A stretch of DNA of 36,876 bases from Gemmatimonadota bacterium (lineage in GTDB: Bacteria > Gemmatimonadota > Gemmatimonadetes > Gemmatimonadales > Gemmatimonadaceae). The translations under genes and the position numbers were made by a program. The notes beneath the pieces are model-generated. The model searched no databases, was not told where the DNA came from, and was given only the letters and a program-made list of their open reading frames with translations. Positions 24,001 through 33,900 of this stretch are shown here, one piece after another; the first letter of the stretch is position 1, and each line of letters starts with the position of its first letter. The stretch is from positions 1-36,876 of the forward strand of contig JAPLKT010000138.1 in the NCBI GenBank assembly GCA_026387895.1, read 5' to 3'.

Positions 24001-26133
24001 ATGCCAACCAGCCGCTTTTTCGCCGCTCGCGTGATGACCCGCGTCCTGGCGATCGTGCTCCTTGCCAGCACCATTGCTGGCACCGCTGTCGCTCAGGCGG
24101 ACGACCCGCATTTGATTCCCACGCCGCGCGAAGTAGCAGCGGGGAAGTTCATGCCGCTCGCCGGGAGCATCGCCATCGCCACGGCGGCGAACGCCGAGGA
24201 TCGGTTCGCGGCGAAGGACTTGGGCGAATCACTCCGCGAGCGCGGACTGAAGGTGAGTGGGGCGGCCGAGGGTGGATTTGTGATTCGCCTGCATCGCGCC
24301 TCGAGCGAGAGTGGCAAGGCGCTGCTTGCCAAGCACAATCAGACGCTGGGCGAGGCATCGTCCCCGGAGGGATACGTCGTGGTGACCTCGGCCACGAGTG
24401 CCGATGTTGTTGGCGCGACATCGGCCGGGGTGTTTTACGGTGTGCAGACGGTGAAGCAGCTGTTGCAGGGTTCGGCCAAGGCGCCCACCGTGTTCGCGAC
24501 GGTGATTCGTGACTGGCCCGCGATGAAGTACCGCGGCATTCAGGATGATCTCTCGCGCGGTCCCGTCCCGACGCTCGACTTCCAAAAGAAGCAGATTCGG
24601 ATTTTTGCCGCGTACAAGATGAACGTGTACTCGCCCTACTACGAGCACACGCTGGAGTACAAGAACAACCCGCTCATTGGTCCGCCTGGTGGCACGACGT
24701 CGCAGGCTGAGGTGAAGGAGTTAGTGGCGTACGCCGCACAGTACCATATCGACGTGATTCCGGAGCAGGAGGCCTTTGGCCACCTACATCATGTGCTGAA
24801 GTACGATCTCTACTCCGCGCTTGGCGAGAACGACCACGGGCATGTGCTAGCGCCGGGGGACCCGCAATCGGTGCCGCTGATCAAGAGCTGGTTTGAGGAG
24901 ATCAACAGCATTTTCCCGTCGAAGTTCGTGCACATCGGCGCGGATGAAACGTTTGAGCTCGGCATGGGGCGCACGCGTGACGCCGTGAAGTCGCAGGGCA
25001 TCGGCGCGGTGTATCTCGATTTCTTGAAGCAGGTGGAAGTGGCGTTGCGCCCGTCGGGAAAGAAGCTCCTCTTTTGGGGCGATGTGGCTGGGAACCATCC
25101 GGATCTCGTGAAGTCGCTCCCGCATTCGATGATTGCGGTGGGCTGGGACTATTGGACGTACAAGGGCTTCACGAACAAGATGAAGCCGTATCTCGACGCC
25201 GGGATGGAAGTGTGGGTTGCGCCGGGTGTCGCGAGCTGGAACCGGGTGTATCCCAACAACGACATCGCGCTGCGGAATATTCAGGGCTTTGTGCGTGAGG
25301 GGCAGCAGCTCGGTGCGACCGGAATGCTGAATACCACGTGGGATGACGATGGCGAGTCGATTTTCAATCAGACCTGGTACGGCATTCTCTTTGGCGCAGC
25401 GGCAAGCTGGCAGAAGGGAGAAGCGTCGATTGCTGAATTTGGCGCAAGCTTTGGTGTGCAGTTCCACGGCGATGCCACAGGCAAGCTGAACGAAGCGCAA
25501 CGCAAGCTGACTGCCGCGCACGTGGCGATCGGTGCGGCGAAGGCTGGTGAGGGAAGCGACAACTTATTTTGGCTCGACCCGTTCACGGTGGACGGTCAGC
25601 TAGAGGCGGGGAAGCTTCGGCCGTACAACCGACAGTTGCGCATCGCGGCGGAGAGCGCGATGGTGCTCATTGCGCAGGCGCGCGAAGTGGCGCGTGATGC
25701 TGGCGGGCTGCGGAACGCCGATGCGATTGACGCCATGGAGATGGGCGCGCGACGCATGGACTTTATTGGAATGAAGTTCGAGCTCTCGGATGAGATTTCC
25801 AAGCTGTACACGCACGCGCTCGACACCGTGGCGGTCGGCGGGAATCCGACGCATGACTTGGGCGAGATTGCGAGCACGATCAACTCGCGCATGCAGGACC
25901 TGCGCGACGGCTACGTGCTGACCAAGGAGCTCTACGAGCGGTCCTGGCGCGAGGAGAACCGGCCGTACTGGCTGGGGAATGTCACCAACCGGTACGATCT
26001 GGCGGCGCAACTCTGGATTCAGCGGTTCGACAAACTTGGTCAGGCGCGGAACCAGTACAATCGGACCAAGAAGTTGCCGACGAACGAGGAGCAGGGGATT
26101 CCGCGGTGGGTGGGGGCGAAGGTGGTGCCGTAG
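24001..26133 (+). CDS. Exported glycoside hydrolase family 20, beta-N-acetylhexosaminidase-like
   Basis: GH20 enzymes release terminal N-acetylglucosamine or N-acetylgalactosamine by substrate-assisted catalysis. The 710 residues comprise a signal peptide (MTRVLAIVLLASTIAGTAVAQ, possibly starting at the second Met, base 24034), an N-terminal GH20b-like alpha/beta domain opening with HLIPTPREVAAGKF, and a TIM barrel. The barrel starts near MKYRGIQDDLSRGPVPTLDF and carries the catalytic pair Asp315-Glu316 in HIGADETFELG. VWVAPGVASWNRVYPN and NTTWDDDGES lie in later barrel strands. The last 200 residues are helical. Neither candidate start has a Shine-Dalgarno. Likely roles are scavenging chitin or peptidoglycan sugars; this is inference. 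Confidence 0.87.
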   Translation: MPTSRFFAARVMTRVLAIVLLASTIAGTAVAQADDPHLIPTPREVAAGKFMPLAGSIAIATAANAEDRFAAKDLGESLRERGLKVSGAAEGGFVIRLHRASSESGKALLAKHNQTLGEASSPEGYVVVTSATSADVVGATSAGVFYGVQTVKQLLQGSAKAPTVFATVIRDWPAMKYRGIQDDLSRGPVPTLDFQKKQIRIFAAYKMNVYSPYYEHTLEYKNNPLIGPPGGTTSQAEVKELVAYAAQYHIDVIPEQEAFGHLHHVLKYDLYSALGENDHGHVLAPGDPQSVPLIKSWFEEINSIFPSKFVHIGADETFELGMGRTRDAVKSQGIGAVYLDFLKQVEVALRPSGKKLLFWGDVAGNHPDLVKSLPHSMIAVGWDYWTYKGFTNKMKPYLDAGMEVWVAPGVASWNRVYPNNDIALRNIQGFVREGQQLGATGMLNTTWDDDGESIFNQTWYGILFGAAASWQKGEASIAEFGASFGVQFHGDATGKLNEAQRKLTAAHVAIGAAKAGEGSDNLFWLDPFTVDGQLEAGKLRPYNRQLRIAAESAMVLIAQAREVARDAGGLRNADAIDAMEMGARRMDFIGMKFELSDEISKLYTHALDTVAVGGNPTHDLGEIASTINSRMQDLRDGYVLTKELYERSWREENRPYWLGNVTNRYDLAAQLWIQRFDKLGQARNQYNRTKKLPTNEEQGIPRWVGAKVVP

Positions 26134-26185
26134 GGTTTGATGGCCAATCGGGAACCTTGGAGTCCGGAGGGTTAGTTTTCAGGAT

Positions 26186-26956
26186 ATGACTCCCTGGGTC
26201 CTCCGCCTTCTCTTCGCCAATATCGGCGCCTACTTCGTTCAACTCACGATGCCGGCGCTCACAAACCAGCTCGCCTTCGTCCCGGCGCTCGCCTTCCGCG
26301 AACCGTGGACGATCGTGACCTACATGTTCCTGCACGGCGGCACGTCGCACATCCTCTTCAACATGCTGGGGCTCTACTTCTTTGGCCCTCGCGTGGAGTC
26401 CCGGATTGGGAGCACCCGCTTTGTGCAGCTGTACTTCGTGAGCGGGATCTTCGGTGCCCTACTCTCGATGGTGTTCGCCTTCCAGTCGCCGATGATTGGC
26501 GCATCAGGAGCAATCCTCGGCGTCACCTTCGCGTATGCGCGCTTCTGGCCGCGCGACAAGGTGCTGATCTGGGGGATTATCCCCGTGGAAGTGCGCTGGC
26601 TCGTCGTGTTTTATGTCGTGTCCTCGGTGTACAGCGGAATGAATGGGTCCCGCAGCGGCGTGGCGGACTTCGCGCACCTGGGCGGCCTGCTCGGCGCGTT
26701 CCTGTTCCTGCTGTGGGCGAATCTTGCACGTGGCGACCGGAAGTTCCGCGCGGCCGTCACGAGCCCCAAGGTGCCTGCTGAGCAACTCGCCGGATGGAAC
26801 CGCGTCGACGTCTCGCGCGTGCACGAACTCAACCGCGACGAAGTCAATCGGATCCTCGACAAGATCAGCGCCACCGGAATCGGGAGTCTGACGCCGCAGG
26901 AGAAGTTGTTCTTGTCGAACTTCGTCCCCATGGACGACCGCAAGCCGATGGCCTGA
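26186..26956 (+). CDS. Rhomboid family intramembrane serine protease
   Basis: Rhomboids cleave membrane proteins within the bilayer using a Ser-His dyad. The 256 residues show about six membrane helices, the loop-1 element EPWTIVTYMFLHGGTSHILFNMLGLYFFG, the nucleophile Ser107 in MIGASGAILG, and His164 in FAHLGGLLGAFLF. After the last helix a soluble tail ends with NRILDKISATGIGSLTPQEKLFLSN, an element often seen at the C-terminus of bacterial rhomboids in Bacteroidota and related phyla. The ATG at 26186 has AGGA only two bases ahead, too close for a normal ribosome site. The next gene starts 13 bases later and may be cotranscribed. Confidence 0.93.
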   Translation: MTPWVLRLLFANIGAYFVQLTMPALTNQLAFVPALAFREPWTIVTYMFLHGGTSHILFNMLGLYFFGPRVESRIGSTRFVQLYFVSGIFGALLSMVFAFQSPMIGASGAILGVTFAYARFWPRDKVLIWGIIPVEVRWLVVFYVVSSVYSGMNGSRSGVADFAHLGGLLGAFLFLLWANLARGDRKFRAAVTSPKVPAEQLAGWNRVDVSRVHELNRDEVNRILDKISATGIGSLTPQEKLFLSNFVPMDDRKPMA

Positions 26957-26969
26957 CGCGAGTGCTCGC

Positions 26970-27527
26970 ATGATTACGGGACATCTCGCACTCGCCTACG
27001 GCGCCGGCGTAAAGCTCAGAGAAAATCGGTTGCTGTGGTTGTTCGGTGCCACCCTGGCGCCAGACATCGTCGACGTCGCGCTCGCACTCGCGAACGTGTG
27101 CAGTCCGTACGGTCTGTATTCACATTCGATCCCCGCGCTCGCACTCGAAGCGCCGCTCGCGGCAGCAATCTGCTGGGCCGTGACACGGGATCGTCGCGTC
27201 GCAATCGCCGCCGCGCTCCTCATCGCACTCCATCTCCCGCTCGACCTCGTGACGAGCACCAAAGTCGTCTGGCCAGGAGCTCGACCCTTCGGCGCTGGTT
27301 TCTATCAATACCCACTCGTAGATGTTGCGATCGAGCTCCCGCTGGTTCTGGCGGCGTGGTGGTACGCGCGAAAGCGCATGTCAGATTCCGGTATTTGGCT
27401 TCAGAAGACAGCAATTGTCGCGTTTGTGGCGCTACAGTGTGCTTTAAATGTCTCGAAATTGGTTGATTTTAAGCCGCCGATTACATCCCAGAGCGACGCC
27501 TGCCGCGCCAGCTATCAGTATCGCTGA
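26970..27527 (+). CDS. YdjM/DUF457-like membrane protein (putative metal-dependent hydrolase)
   Basis: The 185-residue product has about four to five hydrophobic segments and the spaced His/Asp residues of the YdjM (PF04307) family. These are GHLALAYGAG at the start, FGATLAPDIVDVAL (Pro-Asp), GLYSHSIPALAL (HS), and ALHLPLDLVTS (H-x3-D) before a region that reads like a metal-site tail. Members are often annotated as membrane-bound metal-dependent hydrolases, but activity is unproven. The ATG at 26970 lies 13 bases after the rhomboid stop, suggesting a two-gene unit. Its stop codon lies inside the loop of the terminator hairpin at 27506-27542, so the message ends almost at the coding end. Confidence 0.75.
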   Translation: MITGHLALAYGAGVKLRENRLLWLFGATLAPDIVDVALALANVCSPYGLYSHSIPALALEAPLAAAICWAVTRDRRVAIAAALLIALHLPLDLVTSTKVVWPGARPFGAGFYQYPLVDVAIELPLVLAAWWYARKRMSDSGIWLQKTAIVAFVALQCALNVSKLVDFKPPITSQSDACRASYQYR

Positions 27528-27542
27528 ACGCTGGCGGTTTTT
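27506..27542 (+). terminator. Intrinsic terminator overlapping the YdjM-like gene end
   Basis: The stem CGCCAGC/GCTGGCG (27506-27512, 27530-27536) is followed by G and five T residues. The 17-base loop contains the TGA stop codon (27525-27527) and can form a small inner CAG/CTG pairing. Part of the hairpin is coding sequence. Confidence 0.72.
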
Positions 27543-27617
27543 AGCACCACCCTGAGCATCCCCGCCCCGGCGCGCGTAGTCTTGCGTCGGCCCACCACCA
27601 GCTCTGGAGATTCCCCG

Positions 27618-30023
27618 GTGACCCACCCCCCTCGCTCCTTCCACTCCGCGATCCTGCGCGTCGGCATGCTGCTGCTGATCGCGGGGTCGCCGCTCGTGGC
27701 GCAGTCCAGCGGCCGCGCCTTCACTCCCGAAGACTGGTACAAGATCCAGCGGGTCGGTGCCGGGGTGCTCTCGCCCGACGGGAACACCCTCGCCTTCACC
27801 GTCACCACGGTGCTCGAGGACAAAGATCTGCGCCACACGGAAGTGTGGATTCAGCCGGTTGCTGGTGGCGCCGCGCGTCGCATGACGGCGCCCGCCTTTG
27901 AAAGCACCGCGCCACGCTGGTCGGACGATAGCAAGACGCTCAACTTCACCTCGCAGCGCCCGGGAAGCCGCGGCACTTCGTGGGCCGTAAAAATGGATGA
28001 AGGGGGCGAAGCCTTCGCCGTCGAGGGCGCCGCTGCTGGCGCTGCGGGCGCTGCGGGTCGCGGCGGTGCGGGTGGTGGACGGGGTGGCTTCGGTGGCGGA
28101 AACGCCGCCGCGCAGCCGGCCGACAAGAGCTTCTCGATCTTCGCCGGCAACGCTCCGGCCGGCGGCGGTCGTGGTGCAGGCGGCGGACGGGGTGGACGTG
28201 GCGGCGCCGCTGCTGGCGCCGCTGGTTCCGATGCCGCCGCCGACCCAACCGCCATCCCAGGCGCCGATCCCTACGCTAAGATGGGCCCGCTCGCGCGCCC
28301 ACCGCAGGGCTCGATCACGAAGCCGGTGAACCCGATCCGATTCGACGGGCGTCATTTCACCGACGAACGCACCCGCTCCAACGACGGCGGATTCCTGCCG
28401 AGCACCGGTCGTGGCAACGCGGGCGCGGCGGATCCGATTGCAGCGGCTGGTGGTGGACGTGGTGGACGCGGTTCCTTCCTCCCGCCCGCCGGCACGGCGC
28501 CAGTCCAGCTCTTCATACAGCATGGCACGGGTGAGCGCAAAGCGATCACCGCGACCACCTACACGCACGCCGCGCCGAGTGTGTCGCCGGACGGCAAGTA
28601 CGTGGTGTTCACCGCCGACAAGAACCTCCGCTCTGATTCGCTGGTCGCGCGCGAGCGCGACTCCGTGGCCAAGCTTCCGCCGAACCATGTGCGCGACGAC
28701 GCGGACCGTAACGACACGGACCTCTACATTCTCCCGATCGCCGCGTGCGAAGCGGGTGATGCCGCCGCCTGCAAGCCGAAGAAGATCGACTACTTCGGCA
28801 CCGAGACCAACATCATCTGGTCGGCCGACAGCAAGCAGTTCGCCTTTGTGGGTCGTCCGGGACAGTTCAGCAGCTCGCGCCTCTACCTCTCCTCGGCCGA
28901 CGGCGGCAAGCCGGTCGACATCCTGGGCTCGTGGAAGTTCGAGCCGGGCCAGATCGAGTGGTTCAAGGACGGCAAGATCCGCATGATCACCACCACCGGC
29001 GGCGCCGCAGGCCTCTGGCAGGTGGATCCCGCGACCAAGCAGGTCACGGCAATCCTCGGCGGGCGTCGCGTGGTGGCTGACATTGTTGTCGACAAGGCGC
29101 AGAGCAAGATCGTGTACACGTCGAGCGACGTGTCGCACTTGCCGGAGTACTATGTGTCCGACATCAATGGGCAGAACGAACGTCGCCTGACGAGCTTCAA
29201 CGACGCGCTGCAGAAGGAAGTTGCCTTCTCGGACGCCGAGCGGATTGTGTACAAGTCGGTGGACAATCTCGAGATCGAAGGGTGGCTGCTGAAACCCTAT
29301 GGGTATCAGCCCGGCAAGAAGTATCCCGTGGTGTTGTACATCCATGGCGGCCCGCACTCGCAGTACAACGAAGCCTGGTTCGACGAGTTCCAGAGCTTGG
29401 CGGGCGGTGGCGTGTTTGTGCTCTACACGAATCCGCGCGGCTCGAGCGGCACGAATGGCGCGTTCACGAATGCGAGCCGCGGTGATTGGGGAGGGAAGGA
29501 CTACATCGATCTCATGAAGGCGGTGGACATTGCCGCTGCGCGCGCTGATGTGGATTCCACCAAGATGGGCGTGACCGGTGGCTCGTACGGCGGCTTCATG
29601 ACCGCGTGGGTCACGACCAAGACCAACCGCTTCAAGGCCGCCGAGACGGACCGCATGATCTCCGACTGGACCTACTGGTGGGGCGCGTCGGACGTGCAGA
29701 GCCTGACCAACGGCGAGTTCTTTGGCCGTCCGTGGGAAAATCAGGCGATGTACGACACGCTTTCACCGATCCGCTATGTGAAGAATGTGAAGACGCCGAC
29801 GCTGCTCGTGCAGAGCGAAGACGATTTCCGCACCCCGATGGGGAACGCCGATCTCTGGTACATGGCGCTCAAGGCGCAGGGCGTTCCGGCGGAGTTCGTG
29901 CGGTACCCGCGTTCGACGCACGAGCTTTCGCGTTCCGGTGAGCCCTGGCTGCTGGTCGACCGGCTCGGTCGGATCCGGCAGTGGTTTGACTACTGGCTCG
30001 TGAAGGGCGGTCCGGCGAAGTAG
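27618..30023 (+). CDS. Exported S9 family peptidase (prolyl oligopeptidase-type) with Gly-rich inserts
   Basis: S9 enzymes pair a beta-propeller gate with an alpha/beta-hydrolase and cut short peptides. The 801-residue product has a signal peptide (LRVGMLLLIAGSPLVAQS), propeller repeats (GVLSPDGNTLAFTVT, PRWSDDSKTLNFTS, SVSPDGKYVVFTAD, IWSADSKQFAFVG) and a hydrolase domain from about residue 545. The catalytic residues are Ser656 in TGGSYGGFMTAW, Asp735 or Asp736 in QSEDDFRTP, and His768 in STHELSR. Three stretches of Gly/Arg/Ala repeats (about bases 28024-28115, 28160-28225 and 28412-28480) interrupt the propeller, an unusual feature. The GTG at 27618 has GGAG 8 bases upstream; a TTG at 27582 is less likely. 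It starts a new transcription unit after a terminator. Confidence 0.93.
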   Translation: MTHPPRSFHSAILRVGMLLLIAGSPLVAQSSGRAFTPEDWYKIQRVGAGVLSPDGNTLAFTVTTVLEDKDLRHTEVWIQPVAGGAARRMTAPAFESTAPRWSDDSKTLNFTSQRPGSRGTSWAVKMDEGGEAFAVEGAAAGAAGAAGRGGAGGGRGGFGGGNAAAQPADKSFSIFAGNAPAGGGRGAGGGRGGRGGAAAGAAGSDAAADPTAIPGADPYAKMGPLARPPQGSITKPVNPIRFDGRHFTDERTRSNDGGFLPSTGRGNAGAADPIAAAGGGRGGRGSFLPPAGTAPVQLFIQHGTGERKAITATTYTHAAPSVSPDGKYVVFTADKNLRSDSLVARERDSVAKLPPNHVRDDADRNDTDLYILPIAACEAGDAAACKPKKIDYFGTETNIIWSADSKQFAFVGRPGQFSSSRLYLSSADGGKPVDILGSWKFEPGQIEWFKDGKIRMITTTGGAAGLWQVDPATKQVTAILGGRRVVADIVVDKAQSKIVYTSSDVSHLPEYYVSDINGQNERRLTSFNDALQKEVAFSDAERIVYKSVDNLEIEGWLLKPYGYQPGKKYPVVLYIHGGPHSQYNEAWFDEFQSLAGGGVFVLYTNPRGSSGTNGAFTNASRGDWGGKDYIDLMKAVDIAAARADVDSTKMGVTGGSYGGFMTAWVTTKTNRFKAAETDRMISDWTYWWGASDVQSLTNGEFFGRPWENQAMYDTLSPIRYVKNVKTPTLLVQSEDDFRTPMGNADLWYMALKAQGVPAEFVRYPRSTHELSRSGEPWLLVDRLGRIRQWFDYWLVKGGPAK

Positions 30024-30086
30024 TGGCCCTGTAGTATCCGGCTCGCGGCGTAGCGGATCCGGCTCGGTTTCAGGTAGATTATCGCT

Positions 30087-30296
30087 ATGCGCGACACTAC
30101 CGAAGAAGCCGAACTGGTGCGTCTCGCCGCGATCCGGCGGTTGGCTCCGGCCGAACGACTGCGACAAGCGTTCGAGCTGAGTGAATCGATGCGGTTGCTG
30201 ACGCTGGCGGGCCTTCGCCAGCGTCACCCGGAGCTCTCGGAGCGTGCGCTCATTGAGAAGATGATCGGCGTCCGCTACGAGCCGCGCGCCTCGTAG
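30087..30296 (+). CDS. Small helical protein, partner of the adjacent nucleotidyltransferase
   Basis: The 69-residue product is charged, predicted mostly helical, and has no export signal. Its core reads LAPAERLRQAFELSESMRLL followed by LAGLRQRHPELSERALIEKM. The pattern of an ERxRxAxELS helix followed by RxRHPELSE is one I recall from small proteins encoded directly upstream of MNT/AbiEii-like nucleotidyltransferases in several phyla, but I cannot check this here. The stop codon is two bases before the GTG of the nucleotidyltransferase gene, so the two are translationally coupled. It may be the regulatory or antitoxin half of a two-gene module; no function is proven. Confidence 0.78.
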   Translation: MRDTTEEAELVRLAAIRRLAPAERLRQAFELSESMRLLTLAGLRQRHPELSERALIEKMIGVRYEPRAS

Positions 30297-30298
30297 CG

Positions 30299-30859
30299 GT
30301 GATCACGCCCCCGCTTCTCCGTTCAGTCATGCTTTTGCTCGAAGCGGCTGGGATCCCCTGCATGCTGACCGGCTCGATGGCGGCGGCCCACCACGGTGCC
30401 GGCAGAGCGACGATGGATGTGGATCTCGTCATCGATGCGACAGCCGAACAACTCCACGCCTTCGTCGAGTCGCTCGCTAGCACGGATGCCTACGTCTCGT
30501 CGGAGGCAGCGCAGGAGGCGCTAGCCCACGAATCGATGTTCAACGTGATTGATGCGGCCACCGGCTGGAAGGTCGATCTCATCATCCGGAAATCGCGATT
30601 ATTTAGTCGGGCCGAGTTTGCGCGACGCGTTCCGTTGGAATTCGATGGCCAGCGACTTTCGGTCGCGACTGTCGAGGACGTGATCCTCTCGAAGCTCGAA
30701 TGGGCGAAGGGCGGCGGTTCGGCGCGTCAGATCGAAGATGTGAGCGCGCTGATCCGTGTGGCCGACAGCTTGGATCAGGCATATCTTGATCGCTGGATCA
30801 TCGACCTCCAGCTCGCCGCGCAGTGGCGAGCGGCCCAAGATGCAGTACCCTCCCCCTGA
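30299..30859 (+). CDS. MNT/AbiEii-type nucleotidyltransferase
   Basis: The 186-residue product has the minimal nucleotidyltransferase fold. It shows Gly25-Ser26 in LTGSMAAAHHG, then RATMDVDLVID with catalytic Asp40 and Asp42, and a third acidic residue, Asp93, in WKVDLII. Later VEDVILSKLEWAKGGGSARQIEDVSALI is the usual helical end of this subfamily. Proteins of this type include toxins or antitoxins that add nucleotides to tRNA 3' ends or to partner proteins, and also orphan enzymes. The start is the GTG at 30299, two bases after the small upstream gene; an ATG at 30329 is an alternative. The pair is compact and on the same strand as its neighbours. Confidence 0.88.
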   Translation: MITPPLLRSVMLLLEAAGIPCMLTGSMAAAHHGAGRATMDVDLVIDATAEQLHAFVESLASTDAYVSSEAAQEALAHESMFNVIDAATGWKVDLIIRKSRLFSRAEFARRVPLEFDGQRLSVATVEDVILSKLEWAKGGGSARQIEDVSALIRVADSLDQAYLDRWIIDLQLAAQWRAAQDAVPSP

Positions 30860-30911
30860 AGTTCCCGTGAAATCAGGATCCCCAAGTTCTCCTCTACCCT
30901 CGCGGTCGATA

Positions 30912-33900
30912 ATGCGCCTTCGAACAACTCTTTTTTCAGCTCTGCTTTCGGTCGCCACGGCCGGTGCCTTGGCCGCCCAGCAGCTCGACTCCGCCTCGCT
31001 CCAGCATTTCCGCTGGCGCAGCATCGGCCCCGCCAACTTCCAAGGCCGCGTGACCGACATCGCCGGAATCCCTTGGCCGTCGCGCACGTTCTATGTGAGC
31101 ACTGCTGCGGGCGGTGTGTTCAAGACCACGAACGCGGGCACGACCTTCCGCGCGGTGCTCGAGAATGAGCGCGTCGCATCAGGTGGACAGATTGCGATCG
31201 CGCCGAGTGATACGAATACGGTGTACTTCGGGACGGGCGAGCCCAACGCGCGCAATACGATTTCCCCAGGAGGCGGGCTGTTTAAGTCCACCGACGGCGG
31301 CAAGTCGTGGAAGATGATGGGGCTGCAAGAGACACAGCAAATCGGCCGCATTGTTGTGCATCCCAAGGATCCGAACACGGTGTATGTGGCTGCGCTCGGA
31401 CATGTGTGGGGGCCGAACCCAGAGCGTGGGCTGTACAAGACCACCGACGGCGGCATCACCTGGAAACTGATGAAGTTCATCAGCAACAAGGCGGGCTTTG
31501 TGGATGTTGCGCTCGACCCGCGCGACCCGAATGTCGTGTGGGCCTCAAGCTATGAGCGGGTGCGTGGTCCATACTTCCTGAACTCAGGCGGCCCAGGCTC
31601 GGCGCTCTGGAAGAGCACCGACGCCGGCGCGACGTGGACCGAAGTGAAGGGGAGCGGTTTCCCAGAAACGATGAAGGGGCGCATTGGCATTGCGATCTCG
31701 GCGTCGAATGCGGATGTGATGTACACGCTTGTTGAGGCGGACACGGCCGCCAACGCGAAGAAGGACGCGAAGGTCAAGGCGCAGAAGTCCCCCAGTGGCT
31801 TGTATCGCTCGGCGGACGGCGGCAAGAGCTGGACCAAAATGAACGACGAAGACACCCGTCCGTTCTACTACTCGCAGGTGCGCGTGCACCCGACGAATCC
31901 GGATCGCGTGTACTGGAGCAGCACACCCGTCAAGTTTTCGGACGACGGCGGCAAGACGGCGAAGAATGCGACGAACGACGTGCACGTCGATCATCACGCG
32001 ATGTGGATCGATCCTAAGGATCCGAGCCATTTGATTGTTGGTGATGACGGCGGCATTGCGCAGAGCTGGGACGGCGGTGGCAACTACGACTCGATGAACC
32101 AGCTCGCGATTGGGCAGTTCTATTCGGTGAGCTTCGACATGTCGGTGCCGTACAACGTGTGCTCCGGCGCGCAAGACAACGGCAGCTGGTGCGGCCCGAG
32201 CAAGCGGAAGGCTGGCCCGATCACCAACTCGATGTGGTTCACGTACAACGGCGGCGACGGCTTTGTCACCGCGATGGATCCGACGAACTCTGATGTCATT
32301 TTCGGAGAGTCGCAGGGGGGCGCGATCGGCCGCTACGTGATCAGCACCGGTGAGCGCACCGCGCTGCAAAAGCCGGCGTGGCGCAACAAGTATCTCCAGT
32401 GGGAGGACTCGATCGTTGTGGATCGGCCCGACACGACCAAGCCGATGAACAAGGAACAGAAGGCGCGGCAGGATGCACTCAAGGGGTCGCAGAAGCGCGA
32501 CTCGATCGACATGGACATCCGCTGGAACTGGAACACGCCGTACTTCATCTCGCACCACAACCCGCAGACGATGTACTTTGGGTCGAACCGCGTGTTGAAG
32601 AGCACCAAGGCGGGCGACGACATGTTCTTTATTTCGCCGGACCTCTCGTACCGCGACACGACCAAGATTCGCATCTCGATGCAGACGACCGGTGGCATCA
32701 CGACGGATGCGACCGGCGCCGAGACGTATGCGACGATCGTGACGTTGAACGAGTCGCCGATGAAGGCCGGGTATCTCGTGGCCGGCACCGACGATGGCCG
32801 TGTGTGGGTAACGAAGAACGACGGCGGCGCGTGGGAAGAGCTCACGAGCCACTTCAAGGGTGTGCCGGCCGGGACGTATGTGTCGCGCGCTGAACTCTCG
32901 CACTTCGACGAGAGCACCTTCTGGGTGACGTTCGACAATCACCGCAACAACGACTTCACGCCGTATGTGTACGCGACCTATGACGGCGGCAAGACGTTCA
33001 CGAGCATCGTGAACAATCTGCCCACGGGGAGCGCCGACTTCGTGCATGTGATTCGCGAAGACACCAAGAACCCGAACCTGCTGTTCGTGGGCACCGACTT
33101 GGGTGCCTATGTGTCGCTCAACAAGGGGAAGACGTGGCAGAAGTTCATGGTTGGGCTGCCATCGACGCCGGTGCACGATCTGCAGATCCACCCGCGCGAC
33201 GGCGAGCTCATTGCCGCGACGCATGGTCGCTCGATCTGGATCGTCGATATTGCCGCACTGCAGCAGATGGACGAGAAGACGTTGGCCGCGAGTGCAACGC
33301 TCTTCAAGAGCCCCGTACAGTATCAGTGGGGCGAGAAGGCGTACAACGGCGAGAGCAGCGGTCACAAGCTGTTCGTGGGGCAGAGCCCGCAGTACGGTGG
33401 TGCGATTTATTATCGCCTCAACGCAGCCGCCGCCGCGCCGGTGAAGGTGATTATTCAGGACGTGTCGGGCGACACGCTGACTACGCTGAGTGGCCCGCGG
33501 ACCGCGGGGATCAGCCGTGTGGTGTGGAACTACCGTGGTAAGGCGCCGAAGAGTGAGCCGCTCTCGCCCGCGGCGCTCCGCGACTCGGTGGTGCAGGCGC
33601 GCAAGGTGATTGCGACGCTGGATTCGCTCGAGAAGGAGAACGCGATGCCAAAGGCGATGCTCGATCAGGTGCGCGCGGCGCTCAAGGGTCCCGAGGGGAT
33701 CATGGGCTTTGCTACGCAGATGATGGGCGCCTTCGCGGGTGGTGGTGCAGGTGGTGGTGCGGGTGGACGCGCTGGTGGTCCGTCGGTGTGGAACGAGCGT
33801 CCTGGCGAGTCGGCCGCGGGTCGTGCGGGTGGTCCGCCAGCTGGAGCGCCCGCCGGAGCGCCTGCTGGTGAAGGTGCGCCAGCGGCCGCACCGCCGGACC

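Noticed and set aside
28024-28480. Repetitive GGTGGACG-like DNA considered as a tandem repeat array or CRISPR
   Set aside because: Spacing is irregular, there are no unique spacers, and it translates as Gly/Arg inserts within the S9 peptidase.
27444-29357. 637-codon minus-strand frame opposite the S9 peptidase
   Set aside because: The plus frame has propeller repeats, a catalytic triad and a ribosome site; the reverse frame has no recognisable domain.
30024-30086. Possible hairpin after the S9 peptidase (ATCCGGCT...AGCGGAT)
   Set aside because: The stem is short with a bulge and no U-tract; ATCCGGCTCG also occurs as a direct repeat there, so evidence is too weak for a terminator call.
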